A DNA stretch of 64,000 nt from Casuarina equisetifolia (taxonomy: Eukaryota > Streptophyta > Magnoliopsida > Fagales > Casuarinaceae). The stretch is taken from NCBI GenBank assembly GCA_028551475.1, contig CM052361.1:26053491-26117490 (forward strand), written 5' to 3'. The notes below the pieces were generated by a model. That model did not search any database. It was not told the DNA's origin and saw nothing but the letters and a program-made list of their open reading frames with translations. Shown here one piece after another: positions 25,515-37,100 of this stretch. The translations under genes and the position numbers were made by a program. Every line of letters starts with the position of its first letter. Position 1 is the first letter of the stretch.

Positions 25515-26385
25515 TCACCCAACATGAAAGCAACATCTTTAATAACACGCTCATATAACTCCTGTAAATTCCTTTTAATCGTGGGTATCATCCATTCATT
25601 ATGTTCATTAATTCATTTCTCCTACTACGAAGTTCATGTGATTAATCATAGAAAATCTACCGCACGTGTAGGGTAAAGCATCAAATGTTGAATAAGTGCA
25701 TGAAATTTGGCGCTTTGGAAATCTCAACTACCACCTAAAAGTCCACTGTTAGCCTCATTTTCGAACAAATGCGGTCTGGAGCTATTGAATGATTGAGGTT
25801 GGGGGGCTAATTCACAAGCATCAATCATGGAGCTTACAAGTTGGTCCATGACTAACAGCTAAAGCGACGTATGTGAGAGAGCGAGAGAGCGAGAGAAAGG
25901 TCCTTTTTGAGCTGGAATTGAAATTTCAGATGCAAGTAGTAAGTGAAAAGATAAAAAGACTCATAACATAACTGGATGGATCTTTTACCAAAATAATTAA
26001 AAAGAAAAAAGAAAAACTCTCTTCGATGTGAAGATTGGCTTAAAGACTCTTCGGGCAGTACGACAGAGTCGGTGAAAATGTAAATAGGAAGAATGTGGAC
26101 ACAATTAATGTTGGGACAACTTTCAAAACGCTAAAGAAAAAGATGGTTTGGCAATATAAGAAACGGTAATCTACAGTAAATTTTTTAAAAAGAAATTAAA
26201 AAAATATTTTGATTCGAATATCGGAACAAGCAAAAACAAGAAATTTATTTTGTAAAGTTAGGTTTTGAACTTCAGAATAAAGAAGCAATTTTCTCCATTA
26301 TTTTCGCTGAGCCATCACTCTATGGTATTCAATAAAAGTTAGTATCCTGATTTGGCTTACTTTATTATTCTCCTTATTAATATTA
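25515..26385. repeat. Worn flank repeats before the Copia 1 insertion
   Basis: 25515-25640 pairs with 48530-48655 (AAAGCAACATCTTTAAT, TCATCCATTCATTAT, TTCATTAATTCATTTCTC). 25850-26130 carries the CTTTTTGAGCTGGAATTGAAA and GTAAATAGGAAGAATGTGGACACA phrases found near 46.0 and 49.2 kb. No gene. Confidence 0.5.
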
Positions 26386-26390
26386 CTTTG

Positions 26391-26776
26391 TGTTAGAAAA
26401 CAAACCCGTAAATCTAAACTCACAGAATCTCTCAGAATCTCACCGCACACACAAAGAGAATATTAGTCAAGTAAAGAACACACAGAAATTACGAGGTTCG
26501 AGATAATCCCTACGTCCCCGGCCTAAGGAGCAATTCTTCACTATAATGAGGAGGGCTTACAGTGCTTACAGAAAACCTCTGTTTTCTCTCAATCTCTCAC
26601 AACCTCATACCTAGGTTTCCCCATAAGGTTTCCTTTTATACAAGTACCAAGGAAACTCAAATAGAATAGGAGTAGGAGACCTAAATAGAATAAGACTGGA
26701 AAACCCATATAAACTACCTACAATACAAACATGGTAGTTACATAATTACCTTTACTAATTTACTCCAAACCTAGCA
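26391..26776 (-). repeat. Copia 1 LTR (3' LTR of the antisense element)
   Basis: Starts TGTTAGAAAACAAACCCGT and ends CCAAACCTAGCA. Same length as the partner at 31752-32137. Flanked outside by CTTTG. Confidence 0.92.
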
Positions 26777-29700
26777 ATTTTCCTCTTTTGGAGTAACATT
26801 AGTGCAACATCCCTACACCATAAAAGAAAGAACATTGCTCCCTAGACTTGACTTTACTTGGAGTCCATTTCAGCAACCCGCTGACAAGTCTCTAACTTGT
26901 CTCTTGTTAGCGGCTTCGTCAACATATCTGCTCCGTTATTATCAGTGTGAATCTTCACAATATCTAATTGCTTGGATTCTAATACATCTCTAATCCAATG
27001 ATATCTGACATCAATGTGCTTAGACCTTGAATAAGATGACGTGTTCTTACTGAGGTGGATGGAGCTTTGGTTGTCACTATAAAGGATAACCATCCCTTGT
27101 TTTATGCCAAGTTCTTGAAGAAACATCTTCATCCACAGAACTTCCTTTCCACCCTCAATGATTGCTATATACTCGGCTTCTGTTGTAGACAAAACAACAC
27201 AATCCTGTAGCCTAGATTGCCATGAAACTACTCCCCCTGTGAAGGTGAGCATGTACCCTGTTGTAGATCTCCTCCCATCATGGTCACCAACCATATCTGC
27301 ATCTGTGTATCCAACCAATACAGGCTCATCATTACCAAAACACAAACACAACTTAGGAGTTCCTTTAAGGTACCTGAGTATCCACTTCACAGCTTCCCAA
27401 TGCATTTTACCAGGATCTGAAAGAAAATGACTAACTACTCCAACTGCATGAGCAATATCTGGTCTAGTGCTTACTGCAGCATACATCAAGCTAACAACTG
27501 CAGATGCGTAAGGTGTTTTCTTCATATATTCAACATCACTCTTACTTTCAGGCTTCTGCTCCTTACTCAGCTTGAAATGACTTGCAAATGGAGTACTTAC
27601 TGCTTTTGCCTTGTCTATGTCAAATCTCTGAAGTATCTTCTCTATATACTTCTCCTAAGATAACCATAACTTTCCATGTTTTCTATCGCGTTTAACTTCC
27701 ATACCAAGGATTCGCTTTACCGGTCTTAAATCTTTCATCGCGAAAAACTTGCCTAAATCCTTCTTCAGCTCAGCAATCTTCTTAATGTCCTGGCCAACAA
27801 TCAACATATAGGAGTAGGATGACAAAATCACCACCTGGAAAGTGCTTCACAAACACACAATGATCTGAGCTGGTCTTGTTATAACCGTGTTGTAACATGG
27901 ATGACTCAAACTTCTTGTACCACTGACGAGGTGCTTGTTTTAGATCATATAAGCTTTTCTTCAGTCGACATACAAGATTCTTCTTGCCTTTTTCCATGAA
28001 GCCCTCTGGTTGCTCCATATAAATCTCTTCCTCCAAGTCTCCATGAAGGAATGCAGTCTTCACATCAAGTTGTTCTACCTCCAAGTTCAGTCCAGTAGCC
28101 AAACCAAGAATAACTCTAATTGAAGACATCCTCACCACAGGAGAGAAAAACTCTTCAAAGTCAATACCTTTCTTTTAACCATAACCCTTCACAACTAACC
28201 GCGCCTTATACCTTGGTAGTGGATTGTTCTCTTCTGACTTCAACTTGTATACCCACTTATTTTTAAGTGCTCTCTTACCTTTAGGCAATGTCACAAGATC
28301 ATAAGTCTGGTTTTCCCGCAAGGAATTCATCTCCTCTCGCATAGCTTTCTTCCACTCTTTCTTGTGCTCACATTCATTCACTTCCTCATAGCATTACGGT
28401 TCTCTCCCATCAGTCAACATCAAATACTCATGTGGTGGATATCTCATCGAAGTTTGACGTTCTCTACTAGATCTTCTCACTGGGGACTGGGTTGATGGCT
28501 TAACTGGATGATTATCAACATGTCCTTCAGATTCTTCAACAACTGGAGTTTTAGGAACTTCTTCACTTGCTACATCCTCAAGTGGCTCTTCTTGTGTAGT
28601 TCCCCCTTCATGTGCACTTACTGGGGAAGAAGAAGGTGGGATTATATCCTTAAGATTTTCATTGACAACTCTTGGCTTTTCAATCTTCTTAAGATATTCA
28701 ATAGTTTGATTTTTAAAGAAGGTAACATATCTGCTTCTAATCAGTTTTTTTTTTGCAGCTGGATCTCATAATTTGTATCCAAAAGCATCATGTCCATAGC
28801 CTAATAAGATGCAATCTCGAGCTTTATCATCAAGCTTGTTCCTCTCGTCCTTAGGAATGTGAACAGACACCCTGCAGCCAAATACTCTCAAGTGCTTAAA
28901 AGAAACCTCCTTGCCAGTCCATACTCTCTCAGGTAGATCACCTTCTAATGGAACTGAAGGAGACATGTTAATAAGATTTACTGCAGTACACATAGCTTCA
29001 CCCCAAAATGACTGAGATAATCTAAAATGTGAAAGCATACACCTGATCCTCTCAACTATAGTTCTGTTCATCCGTTCTGCGACTCCATTATACTCTGGAG
29101 TTTTAGGAACTGTCTTCTTAAGCCTGATACCCTGAGTTTTGCAATATTCTTCAAACAGCCCTCTGTATTCACCTCCATTATCTACAAGGATGCACTTCAG
29201 TTTCCTTCCAGTTGCTCTCTCAACCATAGCATGAAACTGTTTAAGACCTCCAAAACCTGATCCTTAGTCTTCAGTGCATAAGCCCATACCTTTTTAAAAT
29301 GATTATCAATGAAGGTAACAAAATACATAGCGCCACCAAGAGTTTTCACCTTCAACATACACACATCTGAATGAATCAAATCAAGAACATGTTTTTTTTC
29401 TAGACGGGAGTCCTCTCCAAAATGAGACTCCACGTTGTTTTCCAGCTAAGCAATGATCACAAGGCTTCAACTGCAAATCAGCACCATTGACTCCTGATAT
29501 GATTTTGCTCTTTATCAAATGCTGAATTCCCTTCTCACTGAGATGTCCAAGTCGTTTGTGCCATAACTCCATGTGATTATCTTCCACCACATTTACCTTG
29601 CCTTTCTGAATACTAGCTTCAGTCTTGTAGAGAGTACTGACCTTCTGTCCTTTTACAAGTATAAGAGAACCTCTACTAAGTTTCCATTTACCGCTACCAA

Positions 29701-31751
29701 AGTAGTTATCATATCCCTCATCATCAAGGATGCCAGTAGAGAGCAAGTTGAAACAAATCTCAGGGACATGTCTGACATTCTTTAGAACTAGCTTACATCC
29801 AACACTAGTCTCCAAGACTACATCTTCAATGCCAACTATCTTTGCCTGTGCATTATTTCTTAAACTAACACACTAAAAATCACCACCTGAATAAGATGTG
29901 AAGAACCTTTCATGTGGGGTAACATGAAAAGAGACACCTGTGTCGACAATCCAAGATGAAACCTGACATGAGATGTTGATCTGAGAATCACAAAAGATCA
30001 TAATATCCTCAATACCGGATGTAGTTGCCACTGTGTCTTTATCAACTTCCTTTTCTCTATTCCTTGATTCTTCTCCCTTGAGTATTCTGCAGTCTCTCTT
30101 ATAATGGCCAGACTTACCACAATGATAGCACTTGACATCTTTCCTTGAACGTGAGACTTCACGTGCTCTATCAGAATTTGGTGCTCTACTCTTGCTTCTA
30201 CCTCTACTCTTGCTTTTGTCTCTATTTCTGTCTCCATATCTGTTTCTTTCCCTCCTTTCTGTAACCAATACTTCTGTATGTCCATGTGCTCCTTGCTCAA
30301 TTATTCTGGTTTCTTCATTAAGCAAACCTTCATGAATTGACTTCATACTTAGAATGCCGCCCGGAGCTGAGTTTGTGAGAGTGACTACCAATGTCTGCCA
30401 ACTATCAGGTAAGTTACTCAACAATAACATTGCTTGCAGTTTATCTTCTAGAACAATCTTTACCGTCGCTAATTAATTCACCAAAGACTTAAACTCACTC
30501 AAGAACTCTGTCATTAGCTGTCCTACCTTGTACTTCAAGTTAATTAACCTCTTAAGTAGGGAAACCTTATTCTGAGGAGTCTTGCGTTCATAGAGAGCCT
30601 CAAGCTTCTTCCATAACTCACTAGCTTTAGTCTCGTGTGCAATATGGTGATAAATACTGTCCTCAACAAATTGTCTAATTTGAGAGACAATTTTCTTATT
30701 TAACTTCTCCCACTCTTTATCAGTCAGCTTCTTAGGCCTAGCAGAATCTCCTTCCACAGCATCATACAGATCTCTACTAATCAAGTAATCTTCCATCTGT
30801 GGCTTCCAAGTTTGGAAATTAGATGAATTTAACATGGTTATACCTTTACCAGAAGTATTCATATCATCCATCACAACAAAAATAAACTTCCCTTTGACTT
30901 CCCCCTCAAATAGGAATCAAAAGTGTAATATTACCAAAATACCCCTCAACAAATGCCAACCAAATTGACCAAAATACCCCTTTGATTATGCCCAAAAAAT
31001 AGTCAAATATCTCCCAAAAAATCACAGAAAAAATACTGCAGAAATCAGCACAGAAATCACCTAAAAATTCTGTCCGATCAAAGTCAACAGTCAATAGTCA
31101 AAGTCAACGTTCAACAGTCAAAGTCAAAGTCAAGATTGCTCGGTCAATGGTCAACGGACAGCTAGACCGGGTCTTCAGATTTGGTCAAATGGTCAACGGT
31201 CAACAAGTCCAACTTTGACCAAGTCAACGGGTCAAACTTTGACTAGGTCAACTCTGGGTCAAACCCAGGTCAACAGAACCTATTTTTGCTGCTGTAGCCG
31301 CGTTTCTCCTCTGATTTTTGCCATTCCAAAGCGGTTTTCGACGAAACAAGAACATCAATCAATAGATCGCCTTCCAACGAGTTTATAGAACTCAAAATCG
31401 CTCCACGAAACGCTCAAACGAAAGAGGAATCGCAAATCCCCTTTTCGGGCTCACAGGTTCAACACAACCTATAGCACTCCAATTGATTTTCCAACCACAA
31501 AGAGGTCGAAAATCACACAAACAAAGGCTAGAGAAGAAAATCCGTACCTCAAATGTTGATTTTAGCTTCTCCCTCTGTGCGTTACACACCAAGTGTTCGA
31601 TAAAAGGCTTCTTTGAATAAAGCCTTTGTTGATAGCTTCTCTCTTATGTGCGGTGTGCTAAATACACACTAAAACAGTCGTTCTTCTGCTAACTGCCTGA
31701 CAAAGAACGAGCCTTAGCCTTAATTTAGGAACCTAGGCGCCGATACCAGTT

Positions 31752-32137
31752 TGTTAGAAAACAAACCCGTGAATCTAAACTCACGGAATCTCTCAGGATC
31801 TCACCGCACACACAAAGAGAATATTAGTCAAGTAAAGAACACACAGAAATTACGAGGTTCAGGATAATCCCTATGTCCCCGGCCTAAGGAGCAATTCTTC
31901 ACTATGATGAGGAGGGCTTACAGTGCTTACAAAAAACCTCTATTTTCTCTCAATCTCTCACAACCTCATACCTAAGTTTCCCCATAAGGTTTCCTTTTAT
32001 ACAAGTACCAAGGAAACCTAAATAGAATAGGACTAGGAGACCTAAATAGAATAAGACTGGGAAACCCATATAAACTACCTACAATACAAATATGGTAGTT
32101 ACATAATTACCTTTACTAATTTACTCCAAACCTAACA
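31752..32137 (-). repeat. Copia 1 LTR (5' LTR of the antisense element)
   Basis: Starts TGTTAGAAAACAAACCCGT and ends CCAAACCTAACA. Followed by the target duplication CTTTG, and next to the primer-binding site on its inner side. Confidence 0.92.
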
Positions 32138-32204
32138 CTTTGTTAGGAACATAGATTATTACATTAAGTCTAAGGAAATTAATAATGGATGTATTTTTAG
32201 TTTT

Positions 32205-32720
32205 TTTTTTTACAAGAATAACTCAATAAGCATCGCCTTTGAGCATTTTTTTTATGTCAAAACTACGACTTTTTTGAGGGTGTTAGGACCAAATCTAAAG
32301 GATTTATCTTAAGATGATACATCATTGCTAGGTAATCATTTTAATATTATTTATTACGAGACAATATTATTAGTTTTGAAATTTATCGTTGTGTTATATA
32401 TATTGTTATATTGGCTTTATATATTTTTTTTACACATAAATGTATTCCCGTATTTTGTAAACTAATTTAAAAAGATAAATAAATATTTTAATGTAACATC
32501 AAAATGTCAATTTCAATTGATATGTAAAGTATTTATTTGTACTTGCTGGAAAGAGTATATTAAAATTATATCTTTATAAATAATTTTAAGAAGCAACATA
32601 AATTATGTAATTAAAACTAGCAAAAAGGTCTCTATGTATGGTTTCATAGGCACCTCAAATCAAATTGAGTATGACATTCGGGCTTCTTGTCGGCTGATTG
32701 TGCCTGATTGTAACTGGTTG
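32205..32720 (+). repeat. ~500-bp duplicated segment (partner 49262-49742)
   Basis: Long collinear similarity: AATAAGCATCGCCTTTGA, GACCAAATCTAA.GGATTTAT, TATCATTGCTAG, TGTACTTGCT..AAAGAGTATATTAA, TAGGCACCTCAAATCAAATT. Non-coding in both places. The partner lies directly after a piece whose counterpart here sits on the other side of Copia 1. Confidence 0.7.
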
Positions 32721-34039
32721 TGTGGCCTTATTAGTTATAAGGCCAAAAATTTATTCTCATGTTTTAGATATAAGATAATATCCACATTTAATACTCTCTT
32801 TCACATACATAGTGAGATAAGCATTAGAAAGAGGCCTAACTTTGGGGCTTTGGAGATTACAAAAATAAATATTCATCTATGGTTTTGATATTATATTAAA
32901 ATGTAAGAGCTTATATTAAAATTTTAAGATATTAGATTAAAATTTTTTATTATTTATAAAGTGAAGGATTTATTTTTATACTTTCAATGTATAACAATAC
33001 TTATCTTTAACATCTATATTATTAATAACTTCTATATATATATATATCTGTAAAGAGAAAATAAATTAGAAAATGATATGCCCGTAATCTTTAAGAAAAT
33101 TATGTAACAAATAACAAGTACTTTGAAGTTCCATTTTTCTAATTGGTCTTTAGTATTCAACACTTTTAAGCAAAAAGCCAATTTCGTCAAAAACTAGACC
33201 AGCCGTCTTCAAAGTACACTCCAACAACTCCAACTTCCTTTTCATTCTCGATATCATACATAAAGAAAATCTATAAAAGGGAATATTAGGCACAGCCGAA
33301 ATCAACAAGTGCAACAATACAAACATTGAAAATTGATGAACTAAAGTTACAAAAACATCAACAAACATAGTTTGAAAACCATGATTGCAGGGCCAATGAC
33401 CCTACTACAATACTACAAAGAGCATAACATAGCTGTGGCAGACTATTCTCCGGAGGGTTTCTTACTTCTCCTTGCTCCAAAGCCTGAACGGCATTTATAG
33501 AAGTTTCCTAGGAGTTTTCCAGATCAAAAAGCCCTACTGTTGACTAATGTGGCAGCGTTTGCTTGTGGGAAAGGCCTCTCACTATTGATTGATGTGGCAC
33601 GTTTGCTCGTGGGAAAAGCCTCTTACTGTCATCAACTCTCTCTACATTAGCTTGTTTTTCCATTTACTTTAACCATTCAAAAGCGGCAAATTTCCACTAA
33701 TAATAACATGAACTTTCTACAGTGACAGGGCAATCGTTGAAATTAATGAACCTTCTAGAATTGTTCGCTTCTAAGTTTTCACTTGCTATCGAAGTAATGT
33801 TCATTCTCAATAACTGATCGAACTAGATAGATATATTTTTTTTCCATCATTTCTTTTCTTCCTTCTCTTACGTCTAAAATTATGAAGAAGTTCAAATTCC
33901 ATCCAAACATAACATGAGAAAATAGCTAAAGTTCGAAGTTCAAAGGCCATGATCGTGTCCACGTGCAGCTCCCTTGAAATGCGTGGTCCTTCTAAAATTT
34001 CTTCAAATAAATAAATGCCTCCACTTAGGCATAAAGTAA
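32721..34039. other. Intergenic upstream of NLR2
   Basis: AT-rich with a short TA repeat near 33036-33048. 33045-33165 is a copy of 24555-24680. No coding region recognised. The long upstream block seen before NLR1 and NLR3 is not evident here. Confidence 0.45.
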
Positions 34040-34193
34040 TTTTGTTTACGCGTCCATCAGCCGCGCCGATCGCATACTCTGGTTGACCCCGGTGTCCTCG
34101 GATCAATATACCCTTTTCCCTCGCAAATATTGTTGTGTCCCTCTGCTTGCAATCACTTTCCTTTAATTTCCATTTGATTTTCAGAGAAGAAAC
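34040..34193 (+). promoter_or_regulatory. NLR2 proximal promoter/leader with W-box
   Basis: Keeps TTTACGCGTCCATCA (~34046) and TTGACC at 34083-34088 in TCTGGTTGACCCCGG, 111 bases before the ATG. Less similar to the other two fronts, but with the same order of motifs. Confidence 0.58.
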
Positions 34194-37100
34194 ATGGCTG
34201 AGCTTGCAACCATGATTGTCTCGCCCTTTTTGAATGCTTTTTTCAGAAAACTGGTGTCTGGTGAGTTCAATGACTTCTTTCGGCACCGAAAGTTGTCCGA
34301 CGGACTCCTACAGAACTTGAGGATCGCTTTCCTGACAGTCAATGCTGTACTCGAAGACGCGGAAGAATTGCTAGTTGTGAAGCCTGCTGTGAAAGTGTGG
34401 CTTGAGGATCTGAAAGATGCGGTCTATGATGCAGAGCACGTCTTGGATGAGATCGCTACGGAAGCGCTGCAAAGCGAGTTGGATGCTGAATCTCCTCTCT
34501 CAGCACGCAAGGTACGAAAGTCCATCTCCGCTTTTCGTAATTCTTTTGCTACAGAGATAGAGCCAAAGATAGAGGAGATACTCAAAAGGCTAAACACTCT
34601 GATAGATGCAATAAAAGCTATTGGCCTAAAAGAAGGCGTGGCAGGGAGGATGACGACTTCTTTGGTTGAGGAATCTAATACTTGTGGAAGGGAGGATGAG
34701 AAGGAGACAATAATTGAGATGCTGCTGTCACATGATGCATCTGACAGTAATATGGGTGTAATTGCCATTGTTGGCATGGGGGGGCTGGGCAAGACAACCC
34801 TTGCCCAGTTGGTATACAATGACAACAGAGTTAAGCAGCATTTTAACTTTCATGTATGGGTTTGTGTTTCAGACCAATTTGATCCGCTCACGATAACAAA
34901 AACAATTTTGGATAGAGTTGCTTTACCAACTTCTTATACCGAGGATCTAGATCAACTTCAAAGCACACTAAAACAGAAATTGACGGGAAAAAATTTTTTG
35001 TTTGTTCTGGATGATGTTTGGAACCAAAATTATGTAGATTGGGAGAATTTGAGTAAACCTTTTAAATCAGGATCGAAAGAAAGTAGGATTGTTGTAACAA
35101 CACGCAATAGTGATGTTGCTTTAACTATGGGTGCCAGTTCAATTTATTCTCTAAAGAAATTGGGAGACAAAGATTGTTGGTCATTGTTTAGGAAACATGC
35201 ATTCAACGATGATGAATCCCATGCAAGTCCACAACTAGAAGAATTAGGGAAACAAATTGTGGAAAAGTGTGATGGTCTTCCCTTAGCTATCAAGACAATT
35301 GGAGCTCTTTTAAGATGTAAATTGGATGTTAAGGAATGGGATAAAATTTTAAAGAGTGAATTATGGGATTTGCCAATGGATGAAATAAAGATCATTCCTG
35401 CTTTGAAGTTGAGTTACAAGTATCTCCCATCGCATGTAAAGCGTTGCTTTGCTTATTGTTCAATATTTCCAAAACATTATGCATTTGAAAATAATAGCTT
35501 AATTTTATTATGGATGGGAGAAGGTTTCTTACATGAATATGGGGGCAAAACAATAGAAGAAGTTGGTGATGATTGTTTCTCTACATTGATATCAAGATCA
35601 TTATTCCAACAATCAAGTGATAATAAATCTTTTTTCACAATGCATGATCTTGTAAATGACTTAGCAACATTTATATCAGGACAATTTATAATAAGGTTGG
35701 ATGATAATTATTCTCCTGAAAAATTAAACAAGGTTCGCCATTTGTCATATGGCATTGAAAATTTTGAAGGCTTCAAGAAGTTTGAGTTTCTTTATAAAGC
35801 TAAGAAGTTGTGCACTTTTCTACCATTGAAGTTGTCAGAAAGATCTAGGCACAACCTAACAAAAAGAATACCCCTTGAATTATTGCCGATGCTTAAATGC
35901 TTACGAGTGCTCTCTTTATCCAATTATGAGAACCTAATTGAATTACCAAATTCAATTGGAAAGTTTAAACACCTACGATACTTGGATTTATCTTCTACTA
36001 TGTTACAGAAGTTGCCTGATTCCATATGTGAGCTGTATAATCTACAAGTATTAAATTTGTCAAAGTGTAGATGGCTTGATGCATTACCTAAAGAGATGTG
36101 GAAACTTGTTAATTTACGTTATCTTGACGTTATTGAGACATACATAAATGCTATGCCAATGCAACTTGGCAAGTTGAAATGTCTCAAAACTTTGACACAA
36201 TTCATTGTTGGCAAAAGTGGTGGGTGTTGTATTTCAGAGTTAGGGGAACTTACAAATCTTCAGGGATCGCTTGAGATTGTGGGGCTTCAAAATGTTAATT
36301 CTCCCATTGATGCTCTGGATGCACGCTTGAGAGATAAAAGGTGCCTCACTGAGTTGAAATTGGAATGGGAATTTGGTTGGGACATTGATAATTCTGGAAG
36401 TCAGATGGTGCTTGATAATCTCCAGCCGCACACAAACTTGAGAGGGCTCCTCATTTGCTCCTACAATGGTAAACGTTTGTCAAATTGGCTAGGGCAGCCT
36501 TCCTTCTCTAAATTACTATGTGTTGAGCTTCAAAACTGTATGGATTGTATAAGCTTGCCAGCCCTTGGACAACTACCCTCTTTGGAGATTCTCTCTATTA
36601 TTGGGTTTGATGAAGTTGTTTCAGTAGGTCGTGACTTCTATTGCACCAATTCTTCTTTCGTTGCGCCATTCAGAGCCTTGAAAGATCTGCGTTTTGGGCA
36701 GATGAAAAAGTGGGAGGAATGGGTTTTGTTTGAGGCTACAAATGGTGTTGGTGCATTTCCTCTACTTGAGAAGCTTTGTATTAATGGTTGTCCTAAGCTA
36801 ATTGGAGGGTTGCCTATACACCTTCCTTCTTTAGTTAAACTTGAGATTGAGGAATGCCCACAACTGGTGGCTTCACTCCCAAGGGCTGCTATTCAATGTA
36901 AGCTAGTGCTATCAAAGTGCAAGGTTCTATTAAAGGACTTACCAACTAGATTGAAGACACTTATGATTGATGGACTAGATGTGTTGAAGTTTCATGATCT
37001 TCCATCTACAATAGAAATCCTCAACATCAAAGATTGTGAGAACTTAGAGTTCTTACCAAAGGGAGGGACAAAATCGAATGACTATCTTCAAGAGCTAAGC

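Larger units (their letters stand above)
26391..32137 (-). mobile_element. Copia 1: full-length, broken Ty1/copia LTR retrotransposon
   Basis: Complete outline: two 386-bp LTRs (TG...CA), 5-bp target duplication CTTTG (26386-26390 and 32138-32142), a primer-binding site resembling initiator-Met tRNA (TGGTATC.., ~31737-31748) and a purine tract beside the left LTR (~26777-26792). Domains in Ty1/copia order on the minus strand, in rough positions: gag with a CCHC knuckle ~29.9-30.9 kb, protease ~29.6-29.9, integrase ~28.8-29.6, reverse transcriptase ~27.6-28.4, RNase H ~26.85-27.5. The coding region is broken, with roughly six to ten disabling changes. The LTRs differ at about 16 of 386 positions by eye (~4%), suggesting an insertion one to a few million years old depending on the rate assumed. 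Confidence 0.93.
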
